This document shows, piece by piece, positions 35,443-47,754 of a stretch of 64,000 nt of DNA (position 1 is its first letter; each line of letters opens with the position of its first letter). The position numbers and the translations under genes are program-made. Source of the DNA: Cavenderia fasciculata. Lineage: Eukaryota > Evosea > Eumycetozoa > Acytosteliales > Cavenderiaceae. A model generated the notes under the pieces. The model searched no databases. It was given only the letters and a program-made list of their open reading frames with translations, and was not told the DNA's origin. The stretch lies in NCBI RefSeq assembly GCF_000203815.1, contig NW_004457695.1, positions 620,001 through 684,000 on the forward strand. Reading direction: 5' to 3'.

Positions 35443-36652
35443 TTATAATCTTATTACAATAAAGTGTAAAACTACGCAAGTAGAGAGTAAGAGAGAGAGC
35501 ATGCATGAGGAGAGGGAAGATAGACAGAAAAGGAAGAGGAAGATTTCAATGATGCAAGAAGAAGTGTGGGTGTGTAATGAATGTGTGTGTGTGTGGGTTA
35601 TGATGGTGGTAGTGAGTTTGGGTGTGCTATATGGAAAACACGAGTGGATAAGAATCCATCCATCATTGGTATTTTATCCTCCGACTTGTTAAATTGATAA
35701 ATTCTTTTATATGCACAAGATCTGACTTTGAGACCTTCGCAGGTGTGGTTGTTGTTGTTTGTTATAAATTTCAATCTTTCATTTCTTTTTTTCATTTCAT
35801 TGTCCTTTTTATTTATCTATTCTATCTATCTATTTGTATGTGCATATAGATATTTGTATGTATGTATGTATGTATATTTTTACCTTTTTGGTTTTGATGG
35901 AATTGTTGTTAAACGACTACTAATTACTCTCTTTATCTCTGTATAACAAAAACTACTCGATCGAGTAAACACACAAAACTATGAACAAGTAGGAGATGTA
36001 AAAGGAAGAGAGGAGTCTAAAGCTAATGGATGGTAATCGTCTCCTAGGATTGCGTACAGTGTTACAACAAACGAATCTTTGATTTTATTTTTGTTTTTTA
36101 TTTTTTTTTCTCGTCTCGAAAACCCCAACTGACCTTTTTCGGCGGAAGTGTTTTAAAGTCCTTCGCATGGAATCCCACCAGGGCAATGGCAATGTCGAGG
36201 GGTTTCGGCCTAGAAAAAGACCGCTCCATACAATCGTATAAATACATTTATTTTTTCAAGATTAACACTTACAATCAAATAGCCCAAAGTGATCAAATTA
36301 ATGATGAAAAGAGTAGTATACATTGATTTAAATAGGGAGGTGTGACCTTAAAATTAAGGATGAACAACTCTTTTTTTTTTTTTAACCAGGGCTTTAAAGT
36401 TGTGTCCTACGACAAAAGGACACGTCAGTTTACGGAACCAACCAATCAACTATTCCTTTGAATTATCTCTCCAAATAATATCTTGTGCATAGGATCTAAA
36501 AAAAACTACAACATATATATATACAAATCCTAATTCGGAAGTTCAATATGCCTTTAATATAATTCATTCATCGATGACATTGGGAAAATTTTAAAGGTGA
36601 TGATCCATTATCATTAATAATCTTTAACCACAACAAGAAATAATAGACAGAG
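34799..36652. other. Long intergenic region, no gene seen
   Basis: About 1.85 kb between divergently transcribed genes. The first half is AT-rich with CT and TA microsatellites (35405-35442). A block at about 36110-36240 is clearly less AT-rich (CGGCGGAAG, GCATGGAATCCCACCAGG, GAGGGGTTTCGGCC) and may hold a structured RNA or control element. A T-run at 36370-36383 follows. No protein-coding frame is convincing. Confidence 0.5.
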
Positions 36653-37372
36653 ATGACAGAAAAGATAGTAATATTTGATATTGGAGGAGTATTGGGGAGT
36701 GATATGCAATATACATTTGCAAGAGACTATGTAACAAAGCATGATGTTTCAAAATTGGCAGCGTTCGAAAAGAGTCTTGTAGAGAGATGGAAGAGAATTA
36801 GAGTAGATGAAACCTACTCTGACAGAGACTATTGGATAGATGTATTAAATGATATAAATGTACCTGTTGAACCATCACTTGTAGATAATCTAGTCATAGA
36901 AACTAAAAAGGAACTCTATTCCTATGAATCTGCATTAAAAGTTGCAAAACAACTTTATGATCAAGGTTTTATGTAAGAATAATATAGAGTAGATATAATT
37001 ATAATTGTTCTTTTGTTATTAATATCATATCATCTTTTTAGTAATTGTATATTATCAAATCATGGAAAAGATTGGTTTCAAACTATTTTTAATAGTAATC
37101 CAATATTTAAAGAAGCATTCCCATTTGATGATCTAGTGGTAGTATCATGCTTTTATCATTGCCACAAGCCAGAGCAACAGTTTTACGAGTGTATGTGGTC
37201 ACAGATTACCAAGCGATTCAAAGGTGTCTCTAAAAGCCGGGTACTCTTTTTCGATGACAAGTTGGCCAATGTCGAGGCAATGAAGCAATTTGGTATCGAG
37301 AGTGTACAGTATACTAGTAGGACAGACAATGCCGATAAGATCCTTGATAGTGTATCAAAATATTTCAAATAA
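36653..37372 (+). CDS. HAD-superfamily hydrolase
   Basis: Two exons, 36653-36972 and 37042-37372, coding 216 residues. IVIFDIGGVLGSD carries the nucleophile Asp in the FDxGGV form used by HAD subfamily IA proteins such as epoxide-hydrolase-like and YihX-type phosphatases, where the second Asp of DxD is replaced. The intron join gives GFINCILSNHGKDWF, containing the motif II Ser. Motif III is the Lys of CHKPEQQFY, and motif IV is RVLFFDDKLANVEAM. The cap region is helical, as in type C1. It is probably a small-molecule phosphatase or haloacid-type hydrolase of the cytosol; the substrate cannot be deduced. Confidence 0.88.
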
Positions 37373-37688
37373 ACTGTAAACAAGTCAAAGTATAATGATA
37401 TTCATCCTCATCCTCATTTCATTCCCCTTCCTCTTTGCGTGATGGTTGAAAAAATCTGTCAAATTTTATAATAATGATGAGGTTGAATTTGTCTTTAATC
37501 TTGTTTTCAATCAAACAAAGGTAGTTCATTAAAACAAACTACTATATCTATTTATCTATTTTGTATATATATATTATTTATTTTTAAAAGAAAAGAAAAG
37601 AAGAAGAGAAGAGAAGAGAGAGAAAGAGAAGAAGAGAAAGAAAGAGAAGAAGATACATTGTTGTAATATTAGATAGTAGATTGATTCG
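37373..37688. other. Intergenic region
   Basis: About 315 bases with GAGAAG purine-rich repeats (37588-37655) immediately upstream of the RhoGAP start codon. No gene seen. Confidence 0.5.
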
Positions 37689-40526
37689 ATGGCAAGTTCA
37701 AATAATAGTAGTAGTACACCAACTACAGGAGCAGGAGGAGGAGCAGGAGGGAATAATGCATCAACATACTTGAATTTTGGATTAAAGATTGGATTTCCTC
37801 CGGGCTTCACTATGAAGTACAAGAGTATGAGATTCCCCGATTACAACATTACAGTACGCGAAGCAATCACCTTTATCACACAAAAGCAGACGATAAGTAA
37901 ACCTGAGTTGTATGTCTTGCAAATCAGTTACTTGGCATCGACAGAGACCGTTGCACCAATTGTCTCATTGACTCCGCAGTCGTCGACACCTCTTGGTACA
38001 AGCTTATCATCGAGTTCTGGTCCTGGTAGTTTGAGCAACAGTCTTGGATCAAACCCTACCACTCCACAGGCATCACCCATGGTGTCTCGTAACAGTGCTG
38101 CCAATACACCGGGTGCCGGTGCTAGTGTCGGTGGCGGCGGCGGCAAATTTGAACGTCGTACAAAGTGGATGGATGATAATGTCAAACTCTCTGCCTATCC
38201 CCTCTCTGCACCAGAGATTATTTTAGAGTTAAAGAAAAAGTATCAATTGATTAAAGTGGTCGAACGAGGTGTTGTCCAAACACTAGTAGTCGATGTTACA
38301 CGTCCCCTTTCTGATTTTATGGAATTTATTACTTGTAAATTTAAATTGGATCAATCTGGTCATGATTATAGATTATTTCATAATAATATTGGTAAGTATT
38401 AAATATTAGAAGAAATTATAATATACAAAATGGTAATATTCTTTACTTATTTATTTATTTATTTTTAGAATTATCATTTTCAAAAGATATTAGATCATTA
38501 AATGTTGATACTACATATCCAATATTTGTGCGAGACAAGAATGACCCGAGTTTATTCAATGTTGTGGATGATCCAAGTTTGTATATTGGTGATCGAGACT
38601 ATGACGATGGATCCAATTTGAGTTTGGAGGTACCGGCTAGTTCGTTGACCAATATTCTCAAAGAGGGATACCTAAAGAAACAAAATAGAAAAAAGTCATG
38701 GAACTCTAGATACTTTATGCTTACCGACAAGTTCCTCTTTTACTACAAAACACCAAATGATACAAAGGCATCGGGTATCATCAATTACAAGGAACATATC
38801 ATCAGAGTGTCAGGTCCAGTCAAAAATGGTATATTGGAATTGATCCCCAAGGAAACTTGGGCAATTGCTTCTGCATCGGTTCATACTCATCCAGGTAGTT
38901 TCCTCATTCGTTTTGAAAATGAAAATGAAATGGCTTCTTGGAATATTACACCATTTAATTTTGAAATTTCAATTCCTCCATCTTCAACTGGTATTTCTGT
39001 AAGAGACTAAAAATAGAAAAGTAGAAAAGAAAATATACTTATTATTATTTTTTTATATTTTCCTTTAGAAATCAAAATCAGCAACAAGTTCAGTTGGTAA
39101 AATGGTATTTGGAGCACCAGTTGAAAAATCAATAGCACCAGGATCAGATGTACCATTGATTATTACACAAACAATAGATTATATTGAAAAAAAGGCAATG
39201 GATGTTGTTGGTATTTTCAGATTGTCAGGTTCAGTACTCACCATTGAACAATGGAAAAAGCAATACGATAGAGGTGAAAGACCAAATCTTTTTGAAGAAA
39301 CTGATCCACATGCCATTTCTGGTTTATTAAAACTTTATCTTCGTGAATTACCAGAACCTCTCCTAACTTTTGATCGTTATGATAAATTTATTGCTGCTCA
39401 ATGTAAGTAGAAAAAAAAAATCAAAAGAAAAAAGAAAAAAGAAAAAAGAAAATAAGTATTTATTAATTTATTAATTTTAGCAATGGATGATTTACCATCA
39501 AGATTAAAATTAATTAAACATTTGGTAAAATCATTACCACCAGTAAATTATGCAGTATTAAACAAATTGATGGCATTTGTAGGAAGAGTTGCAACACATT
39601 CAGCCAACAATAAGATGCAAATTCACAACCTTTCAACTGTATTTGGACCAAATTTAATTCGTGAGAAAAATAGTACTGCCACTACCAATGTTCAAAACCT
39701 TGTAGAGGATACTCCAATCATCAACGCTTTGGCACTGTCACTTATTAGAGATTACCCTTATATTTTTGGTGACAAGGAAATTCCAGAACAAAAAATATTT
39801 GCAAAGACACTCTACGATTACGCTGGTTCGGACGATTCAAACCCTGGTGAAGACTTGCTCTTTGCCCAGGGAGTGACCATTCGAGTGACACAACGTGGGT
39901 CTGATGGATGGTGGATGGGCGAATACCAAGGCAAAATTGGCCGATTCCCAGCAACATACGTGGATCTCTTGCCGATATCGCCGTCATCGTCCATGTTGCT
40001 TCGCACCAAATCCAACAGCAATCTTTCGAAAAAGAAAAAATTCATGCTCGAGATGGAGAATGCCAAGACCAAAGTACAGGAAAACGACAAGCTGCTCGCA
40101 CAACTTGCCGAACGAAAAGAAAAGTTAAAGTTGAATGTTGCCACTCTTTTGCACGAGCAGTCGGCCATATCACAAGATCGAGAGGCACAACGCGTTCTCC
40201 AAGTCATTAAAATCGTCAAGACCAACAACCCATCGATCAGCACCATCCCACAGTCGGTAGACACGTTGGCCAGTCGTCAAGAAGACTACCGAAAGAGTCA
40301 CGAGGCATTGGCCGACGTCAAAAAGACTCTTCAAACAGAGTTTGATGCCTTTGTAAACAATCCAAAAGTAAAATTAGAAAAAAAGGAAAGAGAAAACTTG
40401 CAACAAAAAGTTGATGTTTTGGCTGCCAAATTGGATGATTCTAAAAAGACTAGAAATCAATCAATTACATCAAATAGAACTATAAGTGAAGGTTTAAATG
40501 ATATTAAATTCACTCTTGTACTTTAA
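37689..40526 (+). CDS. RhoGAP protein with PH and SH3 domains
   Basis: Four exons: 37689-38391, 38469-38998, 39069-39402, 39481-40526, coding 870 residues. The N-terminal 230 residues hold two ubiquitin-fold-like stretches around a Ser/Gly/Thr linker (LKIGFPPGFTMKYKSMRF; QTLVVDVTRPLSDFMEFI), reminiscent of FERM-type subdomains. A PH domain follows at about 297-395 (LKEGYLKKQNRKKSWNSRYF). The RhoGAP domain, about 425-610, has the catalytic Arg462 (VVGIFRLSGS), the Lys motif GLLKLYLRELPEPL and VFGPNLI. An SH3 domain is at 629-686 (AKTLYDYAG ... DGWWMGEYQGKIGRFPATYV), then a coiled coil to the end. It should switch off Rac/Rho GTPases at membranes during actin remodelling. All three exon joins restore domain sequence. 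Confidence 0.93.
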
Positions 40527-40620
40527 AAAAACTTAAATCAAATCAAAAACTAAAACAATTTTACACACAAATACCAAATAACAAATATTATTATTATTAC
40601 AAAAAAAAGAATAAAAAAAA

Positions 40621-40648
<28 letters not shown>

Positions 40649-40652
<4 letters not shown>

Positions 40653-42690
40653 TTTAATAATTGATATTTAATTTTATCAAGATAATTTTTTTTAATGATT
40701 TGTACACCTCTTGGCGTTGGTATGATGATTAATTGAGAAGAGATGGAAGAGGAGGCAAGATGATCCAAGTTTGGTATAAAGTGTGGATTCAAACAATCGA
40801 TTTGATGTGGTTCAAGAGTATTATCAAAATGTTCGAAATTGATCATCTTTAAACATGGATGATCAATAATACAATCAATCATATCTGGTAATACAGTTGG
40901 ACAAAATGATATACTTATCACTTCCAATGTTGTATTATAATGTTTGATTGCTTGGAATAAACTTGCAAATGATATTTTTGGATCATATAAATCTTCCTCT
41001 TGTTGTAGTGGAGTAGTTTGGGTTTCTTCTTCTTCTTGATTGTTGTTTGTCTTTTCTTGTTGTTTTCTGGATTTGATTAATTTTTTCTTTGATCTTAGAC
41101 ATGTAAATGATAGATATTTAATGGTTGCGTTGTGTTGTATTTCATGAGCCAAAATGTTTGGATCGATTGGACCATCGATAAGGAATGATAGAGATTGTAA
41201 ACATTTTACCGATTGATTGATACCTTGAATCATACAATTGGTAAGTGAAGCAAGACTATCATTTCCAATACGTATTATCAATGTCTTTAATTCTGATGGT
41301 AAAAATATCTCTTTTACTTCATCTTGATATTCTGCTATAAATAAATCCAATTTTGACATGAACCAACAATCTCCCAATATATCACATGTTTCCTAGGAAA
41401 TAAATAAATTAATTAATAAATAAATATTATTATATCTATTTCTTTTTTTCTTACTTCATCACAAATAATAATAAAATCTAAATCTGTAATGGTACGATTT
41501 TCATCCATAAATTCATGAAATTCTACAGAATAGTCGACCATGTGAAGGTCATAGAGTGAAAATGATTGGAGAGATGGGAGATTGAGTAACAACATCCAAG
41601 GGAAATCTGTTTGGATATTTGGATTGACATCTACCACCAAACGTTTAATACCGCTATTAAACAAACGCTCGTCAGTCTTGAAAGCTTGAAAGAATGGTAT
41701 GAAAAAGTGTTCACTTGACAATCCATCAATGTATAGTCCTAGACTCTCCAATTTTGGAAGATTTGCTATAAAGTTGATCAGAGGATACAAGAGTTGTTCG
41801 TCTGAATCGAAAATGGTAAACTCTCCAGAAATGATATCAAAATCTGAACAACATAGAACCTTTAATTTTGGTAGACGTGGTAGTAATGATTCCAACATTT
41901 CTTTGACATCGGGTGTCAGATGAATGATGAGTTCTTCAACCTCTGGGAATATGACACCTTCATAAAACATTTTGTCAATGTCTCTATACTTTTTACCATA
42001 GAGTGTGATACTAGTGGCCGAATTGATATAGTCTACTAGTAGTTTGTTGTCTTTGTTGAAATTGGGATGGTTGTATGCATCTGGGTCACTACGATTGAAT
42101 ATGATTCTACTGGCACGTTTAAAGATACTATACGGACTAGAAAGATGTTCGAGGTAGGTAGTGTTGAACCATTGTACACCCATAAACATGTACAACGAGG
42201 ATACTAGTCCGAGCCAATGTTTTGATACGAGTGCTAGGTCATGCCATGACCACTTTTCCTTAATCTCTACTAATCTGCAGAGTTCCTTGTCCTCGTCCAA
42301 CACCTTTTCACATTCTAGCAATAACGACGAACTCGAACTTGGTGACAAGGTTGGATAGTTGTTCTTCTTGGCCATAAAACTATACACATTCTTGAGCATA
42401 TCCTTTTCAGTACGTTGTACATCGTCTACAATGTTTGGGTACTCCAACTCACCCGAACCATCATACTTTCCTCCCAATAGTGGTGGTGGTGGAGGATCTT
42501 GATTAAACAATCTATAATTACAAGTCAAATATTCAAATATGATTTTGAATACATCTTTCTCTTGTTGTTGTTGTTGTTGTTCTTTTTTCTCTACCTCTTC
42601 TTTATCTTCCAATCTTATAGTTGAAATGGTTGCTGTAGTTGCAGTTGTTATTGTTGTTGTAGTTGTTTGAGTTATAGTATCAACTGTCAT
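40649..42690 (-). CDS. F-box-like protein, two exons
   Basis: Exons 42690-41455 and 41392-40649 code 659 residues. The intron join (FIIICDE to ETCDILGDCWF) is in phase. The N-terminus is Thr- and Gln-rich. The F-box-like part is split: VFKIIFEYLTCNYRLFNQ, then a long insert, then WHDLALVSKHWLGLVSSLYMF. Degenerate LRR-like repeats follow (PKLKVLCCSDFDI, PKLESLGLYIDG, PSLQSFSLYDLHM, KCLQSLSFLIDG, TLEVISISFCPT), interrupted by a Glu/Gln-rich loop. It is a member of the same lineage-type F-box/LRR-like group as three other genes here. Substrate recruitment to an SCF ligase is an inference. Confidence 0.7.
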
Positions 42691-43059
42691 GATAACTTTT
42701 TTTGTTTTGATTAATTATACAATTATATACATAATATAATAAAGTTTCAAATTAGATTATTAAAAAGTCTCAAGATCAAACACAAGCAGACAACAAAGAT
42801 GGTGAAAAAATAGATGATTTTTTTCAATTTCTTTTCATTTTTTTTATTAAATCTATTTTTGGTTTTAGATCCATCCTACACATATGGATGGTATCAATAT
42901 TTTTCGATTTTATGTATATTATTAAATTATATTCTTCGGTCACGGTCACCTTCTTCGCATATAAAAGGTATTAATTAATTAATTTATAAATAAATAAATA
43001 AATAAATAATATTAAAAGTACAACAACAACAATAATAATTGAGTTTGGATTGATGGAAT
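42691..43059. other. Intergenic region
   Basis: About 370 bases, AT-rich, with a TAAA tetranucleotide run near 42985-43007. A T-rich block lies at 42817-42846. No further gene seen. Confidence 0.45.
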
Positions 43060-43270
43060 TTAAGCACTTTTCTTTGTGGTTCTGTTGACTGATGGTTCAG
43101 TGTTTTCAACCATTTCACTATTTGAATTATTCATGATGGATTGATAAATTGAATTGGTATTGGTAATATCTTTAAAAAAAAAAGAAGTTAAAATTAATAT
43201 TTTGATTTTGGAAAATGGTAAAAAACAATTATTATTATTATTATTATTATTTATACTTACGATTAATCAT
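43060..43270 (-). CDS. Candidate 39-residue two-exon gene
   Basis: Exon 1 at 43270-43261 (ATG ATT AAT C) is followed by a GTAAGT donor. A 91-base AT-rich intron ends in TTTAAAG. Exon 2 at 43169-43060 then gives a frame starting MINHITNTNSIYQSIMNNSN and ending RTTKKSA. The splice sites match those of the window's confirmed introns and the join is in phase. The peptide is hydrophilic, with no signal sequence or known motif. Very small spliced genes occur in dictyostelids, but with so few codons this may be chance. Confidence 0.4.
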
Positions 43271-44250
43271 TTTTGGATCTTGTAATATTATTATTATTAT
43301 TATTATTTAAAGAATTGAATTTAAATTTTTTGTTTGAAGATGTAAATTGAATTTAGAATTTGAATTTGATATTTAATTTCAAGAGAGTCTCTTTCTATTT
43401 ATATTTTAATGTTTGGCTTTAGTTTCTTCGTTATTTTAATTATCGGTTTCACTGATGGATTGTTGTGTCACAATCTAAAGATTTACAAATAGAAATTATC
43501 AAAAGTATCTAAATCCAGAGAGACAAGCTGGCTCCTTTTCAAGAATTATTGTCATTGTCAACTTGTTGTTGTTTCCGTTACCATTTGTACAATAAAAAGT
43601 AATTGTAAACTGTCAACAACTGGAATTTATCCTTCCTCTTCAACAACATTCAACTATTCATATTTCACTGAATCAACATCCTGTTTAAAATCCATTCACT
43701 CATTGTAATCTTGACTGAAACAAACAAGCTTGTTTTTTTTGGGTGAGTGGGGTTGATGACTTGTCATTCAGTCACCACTAAAACATTGGTTTTTAAAAGA
43801 TTAGCAATAATAATAATATTATTATTATTGTGGGTTATTATCCATAGATGGATTGTAATAATAAAAAATAATAGAGTGAATATGAATAATATTGTTGTTG
43901 TTTAAAATAAAATAAACTGCATTGCTTGAATTTGGTTTGTATCCTTTCCTTATTTCTTTGTTTGAACACACCTACCCACTCTTATGATGGGGAGGAGGGA
44001 GAGAACGAATAAATAATTATCGTTTGTTTAATTTGTAGCGATTTGGAGAAATAAAGTTTGATAGATTTGGAGTGGTTGAATGAATGAACGAATGTTCTTG
44101 GTTGTTGATTGATTGGTTGGTTAGTTAGTTTGATGGATGGATGGATGAATCTTCATTCTACCACTAATCTATCATCCATTGATATTCCATTGTGATGTTG
44201 ACATTTTTGATTGTAGTTGTATGTTGGTTGGTTGGTTGTTGTGAGTTTTG

Positions 44251-44308
<58 letters not shown>

Positions 44309-44444
44309 GTTATTAAATTCTTTAGAATTATTATTATTATTATTATTATTAAAATTAAATTGTAATCAATATTTTTTATAATGATTATTATTATTATTAT
44401 TATTTATACTATTATTATTATTTGTTATTATACTTTGCTTTACT
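43271..44444. other. Intergenic region with a long ATT array
   Basis: About 1.2 kb with no convincing gene. Contains the ATT microsatellite listed separately, GGTTGGTT repeats (44110-44240) and mixed-composition sequence at 43440-43760 that could be promoter DNA for the small minus-strand gene. Confidence 0.5.
44251..44308. repeat. ATT trinucleotide microsatellite
   Basis: About 19 uninterrupted ATT units, followed by a second shorter array at about 44330-44350. Confidence 0.95.
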
Positions 44445-45837
44445 TTAAATGATTACATCTTCATCATTTATATTTAAAAGGTTCTTTTCTTCATCTTTTA
44501 TTCTATGAGCTGCATCATCTGGTCTCATCAATGGTAAAATAAATGATTCCCTAGAAAGAAAGAAAGAAAGAAAAGGATGGTAAGTTGAGATTCTAATTCT
44601 AATTCTAACTATACTATTGATTTGGCTTACTTTGTATCAGCAATAACATCGGAAACACTAGTGGCAGTAAAAAAGTTTTTGATGATTGGAGTAATGGTTC
44701 CACTTGGATTGTTAAAGAATGTTTTGGTTTTCTTGTCGTAGAGGAAGGGAGTTTTGTTGTAGTCTCTATACTCTTTGTAGGAAAAGAAAAAGTGGTGGCC
44801 AATGGCAACGAGAAGCATCTCGGCACAGGTGATAAAATCCTGCAACGCGGTCGATATATTGTTGATCGTCCATCCTCCACCGGCCGTAATCACATTGATA
44901 TACGCCAAAAAGGAAATGATAATACCTTGCCAAAACGCAAAGAAAATGACTGATTTAATACACAAGAATTTACCAAATGGTTTAAATGGTTTCAATTCAT
45001 CTTTCATTGCTTGATAATATAATACTAAATAATATAAACTCAACTAATTAAATAAATAAATAAATCATTATTGTTAGGATTTCTTCTATTCTTTCTTTCT
45101 TTTCTTTTTTCTTTTCTCTTAACATACACCAACAGATATATTTTCAATGATTGTTAACCATAGGTAACCTCTATCAGGTCTGAATTCACCTTCACCATAG
45201 TAATCTGTAATTTCTAGAATGACTGATACAATGGCAATCAACGGTTTGACAAATACAAACTGTAGTACAAATCGTCGACAATGTGTAAGAAACCTTCTAC
45301 CCAGTTTGATTTTAGGTAGAAACTGTAATGGAAATGGATGGGACATTGGTTCTTTGGAATGTAATAAATCGACGACATCAAAGTCCTTTTCAACATATGA
45401 AACAATCAAACCAAAAAAGGAATATAAAGCAAATGCCTCGTAGCAATCACGAAGCAAATCAAAATAAATACTAATATTGACAAATCTAAGTGACAACCAA
45501 CTATCTGTAGAGTAAATCTAATATAAAATGAATTAAGAATGAGTTATTATAGGACTATTATTATTAGTATATTTGTAACATACTGGCACCATGATTAGAA
45601 TTCTAATGATAAACTTTTGTAGATCAGGACATGTATAATTTCGAAGATGTTTATAAATTAGATAGAATGATAACAATACAGCTACCAATGAACATATACC
45701 TGCTATAATCCATAGTGTACTATAAATATATATATATAGAATGAAGATTAGATTAGATATTTTCAATCTGCTGATTATACTGAATATATATGCTACACAT
45801 ACATAAATAATGGTGGATATTCTCTATATACACTCAT
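44445..45837 (-). CDS. TMEM184/OST-alpha-type seven-helix membrane protein
   Basis: Five exons: 45837-45803, 45719-45584, 45517-45128, 45043-44631, 44550-44445, coding 359 residues. The short first exon (MSVYREYPPLF, phase 2, GTATGT donor) joins to ITLWIIAGICSLVAV. Diagnostic TMEM184 features follow: LRNYTCPDLQKFIIRILIMVP, IYSTDSWLSLRF, RDCYEAFALYSFFG, ENISVGLSLYYLVLYY and FLCIKSVIFFAFWQG. Each intron join restores a conserved block, which supports the model. About seven membrane helices are expected, with an acidic cytosolic tail ending INDEDVII. Relatives include organic solute transporter alpha and vacuolar or endosomal membrane proteins; transport function here is unproven. Confidence 0.92.
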
Positions 45838-47754
45838 TTATATTTAATATAAAGTATATTTGGTATTATTACAATCTTCTCTTCTTTCCTTTCCTTTCTT
45901 GATAGATATGATATATGAAATATGAAATAGATATGATATATGTCAGTGATCGAACGTTCGATTTGTGTTTCTACTCTTTCGCTGACTAATAATAATGAAT
46001 GATGTATGATAGTACTGCTCTGCTCTGTGAGGTCTTGTTAAGTATGTTGTATGTATGAGCTGTGTGGATGGTGTGAAATTGTATAGAGTGTGTTGAATGG
46101 TGAAAAAAAATGAAAATAAATTATTTAAAAATAGACGTCTGTGTGTGTGTGGTAATATGATAGTATCTAGACCAGGCAGACAGATGAGATATGTAGTGAT
46201 AGTGATAAGTTTGTTTATTAGAGGGGAATAACAATGAATAAAAAAATAAAACTAAAACAACACAAGCTAGTGCAGTGCAAGGTATCCCTCAAAAAAATCA
46301 TCATCGATGAGCTGTGTGTCCTCGCAAATCGAGTTGTCCCCATTGTAATTTCAACCCTGAAGATTGAAGGGAGGGAATTGAAAAAAAAAATAAGGAGGGT
46401 CAGCTGATCTGAGGTGTCTCTACAGTTCCATTTAATTTTTCAAATTTCCGTATCTGGGATTGCTTGTTGCGACAAAGACCGAGATCTCGATTTTATAAGC
46501 CATCCCTGGTTTCCTTTTTTTTTTTTTTTTTAATTGTTACCTTTTGGAATAGTAAATTAATTTTGAATAATAAATATTAAAATGATTTATTTACCCTACT
46601 CTTTGAGAAGAGTCTTTTAGTATAAGATGTAAGGAGGTTGTTACCTGATCATATTGATCTCCACTGAGAAATTAACACCTTTCATTTTGGATTCACCTGA
46701 CAAACAAGGACTAATATCCTCTCCACTCTCGGTTCCCGACAAGAACTGATTGATGGAAAAGATATCTATTCAAGTTTTCCTTGGTTTGTGAGCGAGCACC
46801 AGATTTTGGCAAAGATGGTTCCATATATTTATTTTTCAACAAAATAATAATAATAATATTAATATTATAGAGATATATGATTAAAACATATTTTTTACAT
46901 AAACCACCACCCAAACAACCTTTGAGAATACATTCATAATATTCAAAAAGTTATTAGGAGGATCCTACTCCTCCTGAGCTTGGACAAATGATGCATCAAA
47001 TCTGCACACACACTTTACATTTCAACGTTTAGATATTTAATTTCATTGTGTCGGAGATTATATCAGTTCAAGTGAGTAAGTCTGAATTCCCAATTTCATG
47101 GGCATCCGACATGAAAACTCATCGGACTAATTATTCGTATCATCCAATCACCAAAGGCAATTTAACAGATTTTTTGTAAAAAAAAGTAGCCCCTTTCGAA
47201 AAGTCACTGAGGTGTGGTGTAGACGGAGAAAAAGACCACCATTTCATTCATTTCACAACCACCACTAAACAAAGAGCAGAAGAGAGACAACATTGAAACA
47301 ATACATATTCTCTCACTCACTCCTTTAACAATCAAATCTATTTATATACCTATATATATATATATATATCTAATAGAATAACTATAACTATAGATTGATT
47401 TAAAAATAATAGATAGATAGATAGATTGCGATTCATAGCGATAATGAATAACCATAATAGTTATTATAGTCAACCAATTATTATCATCGTAGAATCAATA
47501 TCAAGATTAATTTAAGCTAATAATAATAATAATAATACCAACCATTCATTCATCCATTCATAGATAGTTATGAGTAATAATAATTATATCAATCAACCTT
47601 TATAATCAATCATTCACATCACTCCCCTTTTTGTATATAAATCAACCAATCAATCAATCATTTAATATTTAATATTTAATATTTATAAAGTGTAATAATA
47701 ATAATAATACTTTGAACAAAAGAAATCATTAAAACAACAATAGAATAGAGTAGA
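45838..47754. other. Long intergenic region, no gene seen
   Basis: About 1.9 kb between divergent genes. Notable items: a 14-bp palindrome ATCGAACGTTCGAT near 45951-45964. A block of more balanced base composition at 46260-46510 ends in a run of about 20 T (a possible RNA polymerase III terminator). A 7-bp-stem hairpin AGGAGGA/TCCTCCT lies at 46956-46975. Short frames here have no family features. Confidence 0.5.

Noticed and set aside
35014-35946. Several short frames on both strands in the 34.8-36.6 kb spacer
   Set aside because: All derive from AT, CT or GT simple repeats.
36290-36360. Possible C/D snoRNA (AATGATGAAAAG as C box)
   Set aside because: No D box or terminal stem found at a suitable distance.
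46711-46914. 67-codon minus-strand frame
   Set aside because: Low-complexity Ile/Asn stretch, no family features, isolated.
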